Assembly: GCF_030378165.1 (NCBI RefSeq)
Contig: NZ_CP119766.1
Location: 3,658,001 to 3,722,000 of the forward strand
Source: Flavobacterium panacagri
GTDB lineage: Bacteria; Bacteroidota; Bacteroidia; Flavobacteriales; Flavobacteriaceae
Direction of reading: 5' to 3'
Length of the DNA stretch: 64,000 nt
Shown here piece by piece: positions 33,793 to 42,303 of the stretch (position 1 is the first letter of the stretch; each line of letters begins with the position of its first letter). Under the pieces are notes generated by a model. The model saw nothing but the letters and a program-made list of their open reading frames with translations. It ran no database searches and had not been told where the DNA came from. The translations under genes and the position numbers were made by a program.

Positions 33793-34380
33793 ATGAAAAC
33801 GAATATCTTACTTATACTTGGGCATCCTTCTCAAAATTCTTTTTGTAATGCATTGCTTAATGCTTATAAAAAAGGGCTAGAGCGTACAGGTGCAAACTGC
33901 AAAACAATTTACATATCAGAATTAGATTTTGATGTCAATCTTGCTGCTGGATACAAAACGGGAGAAAAACTAGAACTCGAAGCCGATTTGGTCGAAGCCC
34001 AAAAACTTATTTTATGGGCTGACCATGTTGTTTTAGCTTATCCAAACTGGTGGGGATTTATGCCCGCCATTACCAAAGGATTTATAGACAGAATCCTGCT
34101 TCCTGATTTTGCTTTCAAACACCATTCAGGAAAAATATTCCCAGAAAAACTTCTCAAAGGAAAAAGTTTAAGGCTTTTAGTTACAATGGATACACCCAAA
34201 TGGTGGTTCTATCTGATCTATCGTGCCTCTCAATATCAGATACTTAAAAATATAGTTTTTGGTTACGTTGGTTTCGATCCGATCAAATTTTCCACTTTCG
34301 GATTTATGAGAAAATCAACGGATAAACAACGCAATAAATGGCTTAAAAAAGTCGAACAATTAGGAACACAACTTAAATAA
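33793..34380 (+). CDS. Flavodoxin-fold NAD(P)H quinone oxidoreductase
   Basis: This 195-residue cytosolic protein has the flavodoxin-like fold of the NQO/MdaB/KefF group: ILLILGHPSQNSFCNALLNAYKKGL near the N-terminus (FMN/FAD phosphate region), and DHVVLAYPNWWGFMPAITKGFIDRI and KLLKGKSLRLLVTMDTP later, as in two-electron quinone reductases. It starts at an ATG 55 bp downstream of the palindromic operator and is first in a four-gene operon. Its likely role is two-electron reduction of quinones or other electrophiles. Confidence 0.9.
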   Translation: MKTNILLILGHPSQNSFCNALLNAYKKGLERTGANCKTIYISELDFDVNLAAGYKTGEKLELEADLVEAQKLILWADHVVLAYPNWWGFMPAITKGFIDRILLPDFAFKHHSGKIFPEKLLKGKSLRLLVTMDTPKWWFYLIYRASQYQILKNIVFGYVGFDPIKFSTFGFMRKSTDKQRNKWLKKVEQLGTQLK

Positions 34381-34398
34381 ATTATAAAATCACACATC

Positions 34399-35433
34399 AT
34401 GAAAAATTTAGCAAAAGAGCATAAAACAGCTCACATCGATCCTAAAAAAGGATTTAAAATTCACTTATTAGTTTTTGTACTTACAGTTCCAATACTTTGG
34501 TTCATCTGGTTGTTTACAAATCAGACGTATTTATGGCCGCTTTGGCAGAATACTGCGTGGGCAATAGGAATAGTATTTCACTATTTAGGAGTGTACGTTT
34601 TTAAAAGTAAAACAGCAGTTCCTCATCTTTTAGCAACTTTATTAGCATTTACTTCATTTTCTGCATTTGCATCTTGTACAGGCAATGATGAAAATCAAAA
34701 TGCTAAACCTCAGACATATGTTTTGGTGCACGGCGCTTGGCAGGCTCCTTATGTTTGGGATGAGGTAAAATTGAATCTAACTAAAAATGGTAATCAAGTA
34801 ATTATAGTAGAACTTCCAGGACACGGAAAAGACCATACTCCAAATCAAAATTTATCATTAAATTTATATCGTGACAAGGTAATTGAAGCACTTTCTAAAG
34901 TAAATGGAAAGGTTATTTTAGTAGGGCACAGTATGGGCGGAATGGTTGTTACGGCCGTTGCCGAAAGTATTCCTTCTAAAATTAGCAGACTGGTTTACAT
35001 TGGTGCTTTTTTACCAACATCTGGGCAGGCTATTGCCGATATTGCCAAAACCGATCCAGATTCGCAGTTAGGACCTACCCTGATTGAAGCTGCGGACCAT
35101 TTGACTCTCGATGTCAAATCTGATGAATTAACTCGTTTGTTTATTAATGATGGCACAGCTGTGGCCAAACAAAAAGTAATCGATAATTATCGCGCTGAAC
35201 CTGCAATTCCGTTTTCTAACGCCGTTACACTAACTTCTCAGAACTTTGGAAGTGTCGAAAAAGTATATATCAAAACACTTCAAGACATTGTTATTTCGCC
35301 TAGACTGCAAGATCAAATGATTTCTAAAGCTGGAATCAAAACGATTTACGAAATCAACAGCAGTCATTCTCCCTTTTTATCACAGCCAAAAGCAGTTTCA
35401 GATGTATTGATTCAAATAGGAAAACAACTTTAA
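34399..35433 (+). CDS. 2TM-domain/alpha/beta hydrolase fusion protein
   Basis: The 344-residue protein begins with a two-transmembrane-helix domain (about residues 20-70, with a central WLFTNQTYLWPLWQNTAW loop, of the small 2TM family). A further hydrophobic stretch that looks like a lipoprotein signal follows (LLATLLAFTSFSAFASC, cysteine near 94), and then an alpha/beta-hydrolase domain with the oxyanion HGAW and nucleophile S178 in GHSMGG. A late SSHSPF supplies the probable catalytic histidine. The internal signal-like piece suggests a fusion between a 2TM gene and a secreted hydrolase gene. The hydrolase would be membrane-tethered. It lies 18 bp after the quinone reductase gene. Confidence 0.85.
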   Translation: MKNLAKEHKTAHIDPKKGFKIHLLVFVLTVPILWFIWLFTNQTYLWPLWQNTAWAIGIVFHYLGVYVFKSKTAVPHLLATLLAFTSFSAFASCTGNDENQNAKPQTYVLVHGAWQAPYVWDEVKLNLTKNGNQVIIVELPGHGKDHTPNQNLSLNLYRDKVIEALSKVNGKVILVGHSMGGMVVTAVAESIPSKISRLVYIGAFLPTSGQAIADIAKTDPDSQLGPTLIEAADHLTLDVKSDELTRLFINDGTAVAKQKVIDNYRAEPAIPFSNAVTLTSQNFGSVEKVYIKTLQDIVISPRLQDQMISKAGIKTIYEINSSHSPFLSQPKAVSDVLIQIGKQL

Positions 35434-35445
35434 AAATCAATTATT

Positions 35446-36207
35446 ATGAGAATGAAAACCAAGAACTCAGTTTCAAAAGGAATGCTGGGCGTTTTTACTG
35501 TTCTGTTTATGAACGGCTCCTTAACTACGGCACAAATAGCAGATCAAACTACTGCTGGAAATCAGGAAATAGTTGCAAAAATGACTCGCTATGAAGTCAA
35601 AAAAGAAAGTCAGGAGAAATTCCAAAAAGTCATTGCCGATTATGTGAAGCAATCTATTTCAAATAGCAATAATATCATGTCCGAAGCTTATTTTGAGCAG
35701 GAGGATCATACCATTATCTGGCTTTTTGAAAGGTGGAAAAACCGAAACGAATTGGATAAATTCCGAAATAACTCTAAACAGCTGGCGGTTTTGATTAAAA
35801 CTGTTCTAGTAAAACCGGAGAAAATAATCTATGTAAAAGACTTAGAGCCTTTAACCAAAAAACAATGGCGCAAAACCAGTAAAAAAGGTGAGGAGCAGTT
35901 AACCATCATGCTTTTTGTAGATGCTAAAAAAGGGACAGAAAACAACTTCATGGAAGTATATCATAAAGCCATGCCCGAGTTTAGAAGTGAGCCTGGTGTT
36001 GTAACCTATCAATTATCGCAGTTAAAAGAAGATGCTTCTCAGTTTGTGACATTTGAAAAGTTTAGAAACAAAGAAGCATTTCAGTACCATTTGAATTTTC
36101 CGCCTATTCAACCCGTAATTGACTATCTGAATACAAGTATTAAAAAACAGCCTTTTCAGGACGGAATTCATAATCTGATTGAATTTGCGCCACTTATCAG
36201 GGAATGA
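35446..36207 (+). CDS. Exported protein with two antibiotic-biosynthesis-monooxygenase (ABM) domains
   Basis: This 253-residue protein has a signal-like N-terminus (to about residue 30, ending TTAQ) and two ABM-type ferredoxin-like domains: about 40-125 (VAKMTRYEVKKESQEKFQKVI and IIWLFERWKNRNELDKF) and about 150-240 (LTIMLFVDAKKGTENNFMEVY and FVTFEKFRNKEAFQYH). ABM proteins oxidise or rearrange quinol-like and aromatic compounds without cofactors. It starts 12 bp after the hydrolase gene. Role in a quinone-handling operon is inferred. Confidence 0.82.
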   Translation: MRMKTKNSVSKGMLGVFTVLFMNGSLTTAQIADQTTAGNQEIVAKMTRYEVKKESQEKFQKVIADYVKQSISNSNNIMSEAYFEQEDHTIIWLFERWKNRNELDKFRNNSKQLAVLIKTVLVKPEKIIYVKDLEPLTKKQWRKTSKKGEEQLTIMLFVDAKKGTENNFMEVYHKAMPEFRSEPGVVTYQLSQLKEDASQFVTFEKFRNKEAFQYHLNFPPIQPVIDYLNTSIKKQPFQDGIHNLIEFAPLIRE

Positions 36208-36243
36208 TTATAAATAAAATACAAATTTTTAAACCTAAGAAAA

Positions 36244-37068
36244 ATGAAAACAATTAGTAAAATGATCGCTGCAGGTCTAGCCACTGTATTTGCAGTATTG
36301 AATGCAGAAGGACAAGTAACCGTAAAAACAAATGAAATGAAAACAACAACAACTAGAGAATTCGAGATTGTAAACCAATTAGGAACCCAGTCGGCTGTGG
36401 TTAATATGCCGGTAACTAAACTATTAAACGCTCCGGGCAATGAAGCTTTAAGAGATTTTTTCTTTACACCTGTAAAAGATAAATCAGCATTAAAAGGAAA
36501 AAAAATTGCCGTGATCGTAGCCGATGGATTTGAAGAAATTGAGTTAACGGGACCAGTTTGGTATTTTAAAGAATTAGGCGCCCAAGTTGATATCGTTGCG
36601 CCAAAATACAATCCAGCTCCAGAAAGATACGGTTTGGTTTATCCTGAAATGTCAAAAACACATGTTATGGCGATTCAATATTTACAGCCAGTTGGATGGA
36701 TTAAATTTGACCGTACAGCAGATCAAATCAAAGTAAGTGATTATGATGCGGTATTTATTCCTGGAGGTGCATGGAATCCAGATAATCTTCGTTATGACAA
36801 AGATGTTATTAAGTTCATCCAAGATTTTAACAAAGCAGGAAAACTAATTGCAGCAATCTGTCACGCTCCAGTTGTATTGGCTTCTGCCGATATTTTGAAA
36901 GGAAGAAAACTAACTGGATATTGGAATATTCAGGTTGATTTGAAAAATGCAGGAGGAAATGTGGTAGAACAAAGTGTCGTAACTGATGCCAACATCATAA
37001 CAAGCCGTCACCCAATTGATGTTGCTGATTTCTCGAGAGCAGTGGAAAGTTGGTTAGTTAAAAAATAA
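36244..37068 (+). CDS. DJ-1/PfpI family protein, exported
   Basis: This 274-residue protein has a signal peptide (to about residue 22), a short linker and a DJ-1/PfpI domain from about residue 85. Motifs include GKKIAVIVADGFEEIELTGP (with the conserved glutamate) and LIAAICHAPVVLASADIL, where C206 is the nucleophile with H207 next to it. Family members act as glyoxalases/deglycases, peptidases or chaperones. Placed last in the quinone reductase/hydrolase/ABM operon, an electrophile- or aldehyde-detoxifying role is plausible. A hairpin follows at 37102-37133. Confidence 0.9.
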   Translation: MKTISKMIAAGLATVFAVLNAEGQVTVKTNEMKTTTTREFEIVNQLGTQSAVVNMPVTKLLNAPGNEALRDFFFTPVKDKSALKGKKIAVIVADGFEEIELTGPVWYFKELGAQVDIVAPKYNPAPERYGLVYPEMSKTHVMAIQYLQPVGWIKFDRTADQIKVSDYDAVFIPGGAWNPDNLRYDKDVIKFIQDFNKAGKLIAAICHAPVVLASADILKGRKLTGYWNIQVDLKNAGGNVVEQSVVTDANIITSRHPIDVADFSRAVESWLVKK

Positions 37069-37101
37069 TTATTCGGATAAAAATAATTAGGCTGTAATCC
37101 T

Positions 37102-37133
37102 ATTCCCTGAAGGCTAATTTGCTTTCAGGGAAT
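37102..37133 (+). terminator. Hairpin closing the 33793-37068 operon
   Basis: ATTCCCTGAAG and CTTTCAGGGAAT pair in a stem around a short loop, 34 bp after the DJ-1/PfpI stop codon. The following T-run is short, so termination may be partial. Confidence 0.65.
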
Positions 37134-37201
37134 ACTTGTTTGATATATAGTAGTTTATGTTTCAAAATTGGCTATTTTTATAAAGAAAAATTAATCCAAT
37201 A

Positions 37202-38245
37202 ATGGAATTGCCAAAACCGCCTTTTTACAAAAGACACAGCCTGATTTTAAAATCCGTTACTGCTGGTGGCATATTAGGATTATTGTACAACGCAATTACA
37301 GATGCAGGTGCTGAAAATCTAAATTTGAAATTGCTTTTAGGACTAATTATTGGGATTTGCTTTGGTTTTGTTATCATTATTTTTGAAAAGTTTTTTACAT
37401 CTTTCAGTCAATATTCTTTTGCGAAAGCAACGCTTTTAAAGGCTTTAATTTACAGTATCTGCATTCTGATTTTCTTATTGTTTTTTGTGGTTTTGTTTAC
37501 AAAGACTTTAGAAAACATTTCCTTTCAAGAAGCTTTTAATCAATACATTTCTAGGCGTTTAATTGGTGATTTTATTTTTTCACTTGGTGCTTCTGTATTT
37601 TTAATTCTTTTCTTAGAAATCAGCAGTTTATTGAGCACCGGTTTTTTTTACAATTATTTTACTGGAAAATACCATCGCCCAATTCAGGAAGAACGTATTT
37701 TTATGTTTGTTGATGTAAAATCTTCAACAACTTTAGCAGAACAGCTGGGAGACATTTTATACAGCGCTTTATTGCAGGATTTGTTCAATGATTTTACAGA
37801 TGCCATTCTGGCTTCGCGTGCCGAAGTTTATCAATATGCTGGCGATGAAATTATACTAACATGGAAATCAGCTTCAGGAATAAAAGAAAATCGCTGTTTA
37901 TATTGTTTTTATCTGCTTAAAGAAAGTATTCAAAAACGACGGGACTATTATCTCAAAACATACAATATCTTTCCAAAATTTAAAGCAGGAATGCACATTG
38001 GAACTGCCGTAACGACTTGGGTAGGAAAAGTAAAAAAAGAAATTGTGTATCACGGCGATCTTTTAAATACAACTTCGAGGATTCAATGCAAATGCAACGA
38101 GTTAAATCACGATTTTCTGATTTCAGAATCGATGAAAAATGCTGTTTCGAAAGATCAGTTTATAGAATATGTACAACAAGGAGAAATTGAATTGAAAGGA
38201 AAAGCCAAACCTTTACAGCTTTTTACTGTTGATTTTAAAATTTAA
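37202..38245 (+). CDS. Membrane-bound class III adenylate/guanylate cyclase
   Basis: This 347-residue protein has about four membrane helices in its first 150 residues (SVTAGGILGLLYNAI, LLGLIIGICFGFVIII, ALIYSICILIFLLFF, DFIFSLGASVFLILFLEI). A cytoplasmic class III cyclase domain follows (about 163-340). The two metal-binding aspartates are present: D171 in FMFVDVKSST and D215 in YAGDEI. The segment YHGDLLNTTSRIQ holds the Asn/Arg pair typical of the transition-state region. Adenylate or guanylate specificity is not clear from the motifs seen. Regulation by membrane input is likely. Confidence 0.9.
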   Translation: MELPKPPFYKRHSLILKSVTAGGILGLLYNAITDAGAENLNLKLLLGLIIGICFGFVIIIFEKFFTSFSQYSFAKATLLKALIYSICILIFLLFFVVLFTKTLENISFQEAFNQYISRRLIGDFIFSLGASVFLILFLEISSLLSTGFFYNYFTGKYHRPIQEERIFMFVDVKSSTTLAEQLGDILYSALLQDLFNDFTDAILASRAEVYQYAGDEIILTWKSASGIKENRCLYCFYLLKESIQKRRDYYLKTYNIFPKFKAGMHIGTAVTTWVGKVKKEIVYHGDLLNTTSRIQCKCNELNHDFLISESMKNAVSKDQFIEYVQQGEIELKGKAKPLQLFTVDFKI

Positions 38246-38469
38246 AAGAAACTATTTTTTAACTACGAGAGATATACAATCAACTCATTTTTAGGTTGTA
38301 ATGATGATTTTGGAAAGGTAATTTTTAAACAAAAATCAGATTTTATTATTTTTCTAAAAGTTAAAAGTAAAGAAGTAAAAAAACTATGAGTTGATTTTTA
38401 TAGATTTGTATACTCTCTTAAGTATTTGCCACTAAAAGATATTTGGAGAAAAATTAAAAAACAAATTCA

Positions 38470-39105
38470 ATGAAGTCTGTCAGGTTATTATTTATCTTTT
38501 TACTATTTGTTTGCTCTAATTCTTATTCACAATTAAGTTCGCAAAAAATATTCGAAAGTTTTAAACAGGGAGAACGCACCAATTGTTCATCAATTGCTTT
38601 TATCAAAGCTTCTTTAAATGTTTACGGATTAGACAATTTATTTGTAACAGATACTGTAAATGAAAATGTGTTCAAAATAACATTAAAAAATAATGCATCG
38701 TTTGACCTTAAAAATGATGAGCTCAACAGAGCTAGGATTTCTGCTGGTTTTGTATATATCAAAGACAATTGCGATACCGAAAAAATAACCGATTACGCTG
38801 TCCTGACTTACGCTGTAATGGCCAAATACAAACAAATTATTGATAGGGAATCTACTTTTGATAAAGCATTGGAAGATCTGGAAGATGGCACTGTATATAC
38901 GCCAACAATCTATAAATACTTAGGATTTTCAATAGGCAAACAAGTTCAGAAATTAAAGAGAGAATCTGGAAGCGAGTATTGTGGCGTTGTTGCATGGTCA
39001 AAAGCACATGCCGTTTTTGTCTGTGAAGAATTTATGGATTATTACGGCAATAAAAAAAGTATCTGGATCAAATACCCTGGACGTTTTAGAATCATAAAAT
39101 CATAG
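38470..39105 (+). CDS. Exported hypothetical protein with Cys/His motif
   Basis: This 211-residue protein has a signal peptide (MKSVRLLFIFLLFVCSNSYSQ). The mature part has an N-terminal GERTNCSSIAFIKASL and a C-terminal WSKAHAVFVCEEF, an arrangement that would suit a papain-like cysteine peptidase or transglutaminase-type fold (Cys at the start of a helix, His in a late strand). This is only a suggestion. A -7-like TAGATTTG lies at 38401-38408, about 60 bp upstream. No family is recognised. Confidence 0.65.
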   Translation: MKSVRLLFIFLLFVCSNSYSQLSSQKIFESFKQGERTNCSSIAFIKASLNVYGLDNLFVTDTVNENVFKITLKNNASFDLKNDELNRARISAGFVYIKDNCDTEKITDYAVLTYAVMAKYKQIIDRESTFDKALEDLEDGTVYTPTIYKYLGFSIGKQVQKLKRESGSEYCGVVAWSKAHAVFVCEEFMDYYGNKKSIWIKYPGRFRIIKS

Positions 39106-39212
39106 CAAAAAACACTTTTTGTTTTAAAGTAGGAAAATAAATACAATAACTTAAGTAATTTCCCATAATATTGCGGATTGTTAAATTTTTCTAAAAAAAA
39201 GAAATGAATAAA

Positions 39213-39243
39213 CTTGTAAATTAAGTTAAAATACATATTTTTG
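39213..39243 (+). promoter_or_regulatory. Bacteroidota-type promoter
   Basis: CTTG (39213-39216), 19 bp of spacer and TATTTTTG (39236-39243) match the flavobacterial -33/-7 promoter pattern TTG-N19-TAnnTTTG. It lies 32 bp upstream of the ATG of the 149-residue secreted protein, so it is that gene's likely promoter. Confidence 0.65.
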
Positions 39244-39275
39244 TCGTCGAACAACACCCAAATCAAATTCATAAC

Positions 39276-39725
39276 ATGAAAAAGATAATTTTACTAAGTT
39301 TCCTTTTCTTATTGGCAACTGAGGCTGTTTCAGCACAAGCGAAAAATGCTCCAAGAAGTATAATCAGTACAACGGCGTTAATCCGTAAATACCATGATCA
39401 AAAAGAATTAAGTGGTATGCAAAAAGGAGAGCTTTTAGAATTGTATATTGAGCGTATTAAAGTATTAGTAAAAACTCTTCCTTATATCGCTTTGGTTACT
39501 AAACCAGGTGTAACTATGGCTGATTTAGGTATTCCAGACGATGGAGACCACAAAAAAATCTTAGATAACCAAGCAGTTGGTACAACAACTTTCTTAGATA
39601 CTACAGTAGAGTTTCAAAGAAAGATGATGCCTTATTCTGATAAAGGAAATCTAATTGCAGCAATTTTATTCTACGAAAACACATTAAAATCTTTACACGA
39701 ATTCAACGATTTGAACGAAATGTAA
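39276..39725 (+). CDS. Small exported hypothetical protein
   Basis: This 149-residue protein has a signal peptide (MKKIILLSFLFLLATEAVSAQ) and a helical mature part with no cysteines. The segment VTKPGVTMADLGIPDDGDHKK is the most distinctive. It resembles Flavobacterium-restricted secreted proteins of unknown function. A well-matched promoter lies just upstream and an intrinsic terminator just downstream, so it is transcribed alone and perhaps at a high level. Confidence 0.75.
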   Translation: MKKIILLSFLFLLATEAVSAQAKNAPRSIISTTALIRKYHDQKELSGMQKGELLELYIERIKVLVKTLPYIALVTKPGVTMADLGIPDDGDHKKILDNQAVGTTTFLDTTVEFQRKMMPYSDKGNLIAAILFYENTLKSLHEFNDLNEM

Positions 39726-39742
39726 GATTTACAAGCAATAAC

Positions 39743-39779
39743 AAAAAACTCCAAAGTCCTAAGATTTTGGAGTTTTTTT
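39743..39779. terminator. Intrinsic terminator between convergent genes
   Basis: AAAACTCCAAA and TTTTGGAGTTTT form the stem, with a 9-nt loop and a T-run. It follows the 149-residue protein gene and precedes the end of the convergent monooxygenase gene. Confidence 0.85.
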
Positions 39780-39824
39780 ATTTTAAAACAATCTGATAGC
39801 CGTTGAAGGTTAATTGTTTTTGTA

Positions 39825-41279
39825 TTATTCGTTTTTATTGTCATTGTTATTGATATTGCCATTTCTTTTAAGACATCTTCCTCTAGGTTCATTACCTTCG
39901 TAAAGAGCAATTTCAGAATGCAGAAATTCGGCAGCAGCGGCAGAATCTTTTACTTTTGAGGCGCTTCTTTCAATCATTTCAGATTCGAATTTTGCTAAGG
40001 CACTTTCTCTCACACCTTGTTCTTTCCAATGTTTTAAAGATTTACAGCCTTTTGCAATTTCGCGAGCCAATGAAAGGGCATCCAGTAAAGCTTGATTAGC
40101 ACCTTGTCCTTTAAATGGACTCATAGGATGTGCTGCGTCTCCAATAAGTGTAGCGGCTCCCGCGTTGTACAATAAGTCTTTATTAATTAATTCACGGTCA
40201 TAAACTGGATAACCTGAAATCTGAGCTTCTTGCGTTGCTAATAAAATTTGCGGAATAGGAGAGTGCCATTGCGTTCTTCGGCAGGCCTCTTCTTTTAAAG
40301 CTTTTGTGCCTTGAGCGCTTAAAGTTTTAGCCTCTTCTTCAGACATCGGAAAACTTAGCTGCCACATGATCGAATCTGATGTATAAGGCATCATATAAAT
40401 TCGTTCGTTTCCATTGGCAGTCTGAAATACAGTAGCTGAATCCAATAATGGACTATCAATATTTTCCAAGGCATTTAAAGGACAGATTCCTAAAATCACA
40501 ATACATCCTAAATAACGTAAAGGAGTCTTTTCTTCGCCAATTAAAAGCCTGCGAACTGCACTTCTAATTCCATCGGCACCGACTAAAATGTCTGCCTTAA
40601 CATCTTTTATTTCGCTGTCAACCTGAAAACGTAAATCAATCCCTTTTGGTGATGGTGTAAAATCTAATAATTGGTGTCCCCATTGTACTTTGTCACTGCT
40701 TTCAAGCTGATTTAATAAAGCTTGACGTAAAGCTTGTCGCGCAATATGAATATTGGTACGCTTGGGTAAAGCGTTTGTATCATTTTCAAGCCATTTTCTA
40801 AAACCCCATTCAGCAACTATTTTTCCTTCTGTATTGTGAACAATATGTTTCGTTGAAACTACGCCTTCATTTAAAGCTGTAATTCCGAAACCTTCCATTG
40901 CTTTACTGGCTTGTTGTAAAGTCAGTCCGTAACCTTGAGAACGTGCATCAAAATTAAGATCACGTTCATAAAGGCTAAAAGGAATGCCACGATGTAAGCA
41001 TGCAACAGCCAGCGCAACACCGCCAATACCCGCACCAATAATAGCAACATGAGGAAAATTTTCAATATCTGCTTTAGGATAAGTGTCCGAAGCAGTTAAA
41101 CCAGATCCGTTACATTTTGGGCAGGTGTATAAAGGGGCTTTAGGCTGAACTGGTTTCATTCCTTGCTGATCTGATTTTTCAAATTGCTCTATGGCCATTT
41201 GATAATCAAGCCGTACTTTTTTGCTGAGTCTTCGGCTTTTTTTACCTCGTCCTTGGCATTCCTCACAAATAGTCCACAT
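39825..41279 (-). CDS. FAD-dependent monooxygenase with N-terminal DnaJ-type zinc finger
   Basis: This 484-residue cytosolic protein begins with two CxxCxGxG-type motifs, CEECQGRGK (residues 5-13) and CPKCNGSGL (about 53-61), the pattern of a DnaJ-like zinc finger. A PHBH-type flavoprotein hydroxylase follows from about residue 75: the GxGxxG FAD motif in VAIIGAGIGGVALAVA, ADILVGADGIRSAVRR and GDAAHPMSPFKGQGANQAL. The zinc finger fusion is not usual for this enzyme group. A 120-bp gap separates it from the upstream NmrA-like gene on the same strand. Substrate: some aromatic or polycyclic compound, not identified. Confidence 0.9.
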   Translation of the reverse strand: MWTICEECQGRGKKSRRLSKKVRLDYQMAIEQFEKSDQQGMKPVQPKAPLYTCPKCNGSGLTASDTYPKADIENFPHVAIIGAGIGGVALAVACLHRGIPFSLYERDLNFDARSQGYGLTLQQASKAMEGFGITALNEGVVSTKHIVHNTEGKIVAEWGFRKWLENDTNALPKRTNIHIARQALRQALLNQLESSDKVQWGHQLLDFTPSPKGIDLRFQVDSEIKDVKADILVGADGIRSAVRRLLIGEEKTPLRYLGCIVILGICPLNALENIDSPLLDSATVFQTANGNERIYMMPYTSDSIMWQLSFPMSEEEAKTLSAQGTKALKEEACRRTQWHSPIPQILLATQEAQISGYPVYDRELINKDLLYNAGAATLIGDAAHPMSPFKGQGANQALLDALSLAREIAKGCKSLKHWKEQGVRESALAKFESEMIERSASKVKDSAAAAEFLHSEIALYEGNEPRGRCLKRNGNINNNDNKNE

Positions 41280-41398
41280 ATTGAAGTTTTTCCTTTTGAA
41301 AATTAGTTTCTAAAGGCGGGCAAAATTAGAGAAATATTTTAAGACTATAAGAATATAATTCTGTTATGGATTTTGAATGTATGGCAGCATTAAGTTTT

Positions 41399-42229
41399 TT
41401 AGTTTTCAGGATTCCAAATTCCGCTTTTGGCTGTTTCTTCTGCGTAAGCGCTAAAATCTTTTGCTTTTCTTCCCAGAATCTTCTCGATATCAGATGTAAT
41501 ACTCGAATTTCTTCCGTCTAAAACCTGTTCAAATAGATAATTTACTAACCAAATATGATCTTCTGGGACCTGATATTCTTGCAGCATTTGCTTATATTCT
41601 TCCAGACTTAATGCTTGAAAGCTAATATTTCTGTCGCTTGCATTGGCAATTTCGTTTACTGCATCTTTAAAAGTTAACAATCTCGGCCCAGTCAATTCGT
41701 AAGTTTTTCCGTTATGGTTTTCGTTTAAAAGGGCTTCAACTGCCACATCGGCAATATCATCGGCATCGGTAAAAGGTTCTAGTGCTTCTGCTCTTGGTAA
41801 AGCCACAATTCCATAGAGAATTGGATCTAAGAAAAAGCTTTCACTAAAATTTTGATTGAACCAGCTGGAGCGAATTATAGTCCATTTTTTGGTATTTTGT
41901 TTTACTATTTCTTCGCAAACCTGAGCTTCTTTTTCGCCTCTTCCCGAAAGCAGAACGATTTTTTGCACTCCTGATGCTGTTGCAAGTTTGGTAAAATGTT
42001 CTATAGCTTCTGCTGCAAAAGGAACGGCTAAGTCAGGTTGAAATGTGATATAAACTGTATCGATATCTTTTACAGCATTTTGCCAAGTTTCTGGATTTTC
42101 CCAGTCAAAAGGAATGGTTTCATTTCTTGAACCTAAACGAATTTCGACTTCAGGATTATTTTCTAATCTTTTTACAACTCTGCGTCCTGTTTTTCCATTG
42201 GATCCTAGAACTAAAATTTTCTTTTTCAT
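41399..42229 (-). CDS. NmrA-like NAD(P)-binding protein (atypical SDR)
   Basis: This 276-residue protein has the N-terminal Rossmann motif ILVLGSNGKTGRRVV, an IVLLSGRGEKEAQV strand-loop and a TIIRSSWFNQNFSESF segment as in NmrA/SDRa5 NAD(P)H-binding proteins. The usual catalytic YxxxK of classical short-chain dehydrogenases is not evident. It lies 74 bp downstream of the AraC regulator gene on the same strand, so it is probably its target. It could act as a redox-sensing or quinone-reducing protein. Confidence 0.88.
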   Translation of the reverse strand: MKKKILVLGSNGKTGRRVVKRLENNPEVEIRLGSRNETIPFDWENPETWQNAVKDIDTVYITFQPDLAVPFAAEAIEHFTKLATASGVQKIVLLSGRGEKEAQVCEEIVKQNTKKWTIIRSSWFNQNFSESFFLDPILYGIVALPRAEALEPFTDADDIADVAVEALLNENHNGKTYELTGPRLLTFKDAVNEIANASDRNISFQALSLEEYKQMLQEYQVPEDHIWLVNYLFEQVLDGRNSSITSDIEKILGRKAKDFSAYAEETAKSGIWNPEN

Positions 42230-42303
42230 ATCAATAGTTTTTTAATGATGATTACTGATACAAAGTTGCCTAGATTAAAATACAATCATTTGTCTCAAAA
42301 GAA

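Noticed and set aside
36168..36611. 147-codon minus-strand frame
   Set aside because: Antisense to the start of the DJ-1/PfpI gene, whose signal peptide and motifs are clear.
38278..38396. 11-bp inverted repeat AATCAACTCAT/ATGAGTTGATT about 100 bp apart
   Set aside because: Short arms in AT-rich DNA over a long gap can occur by chance; no second copy seen.
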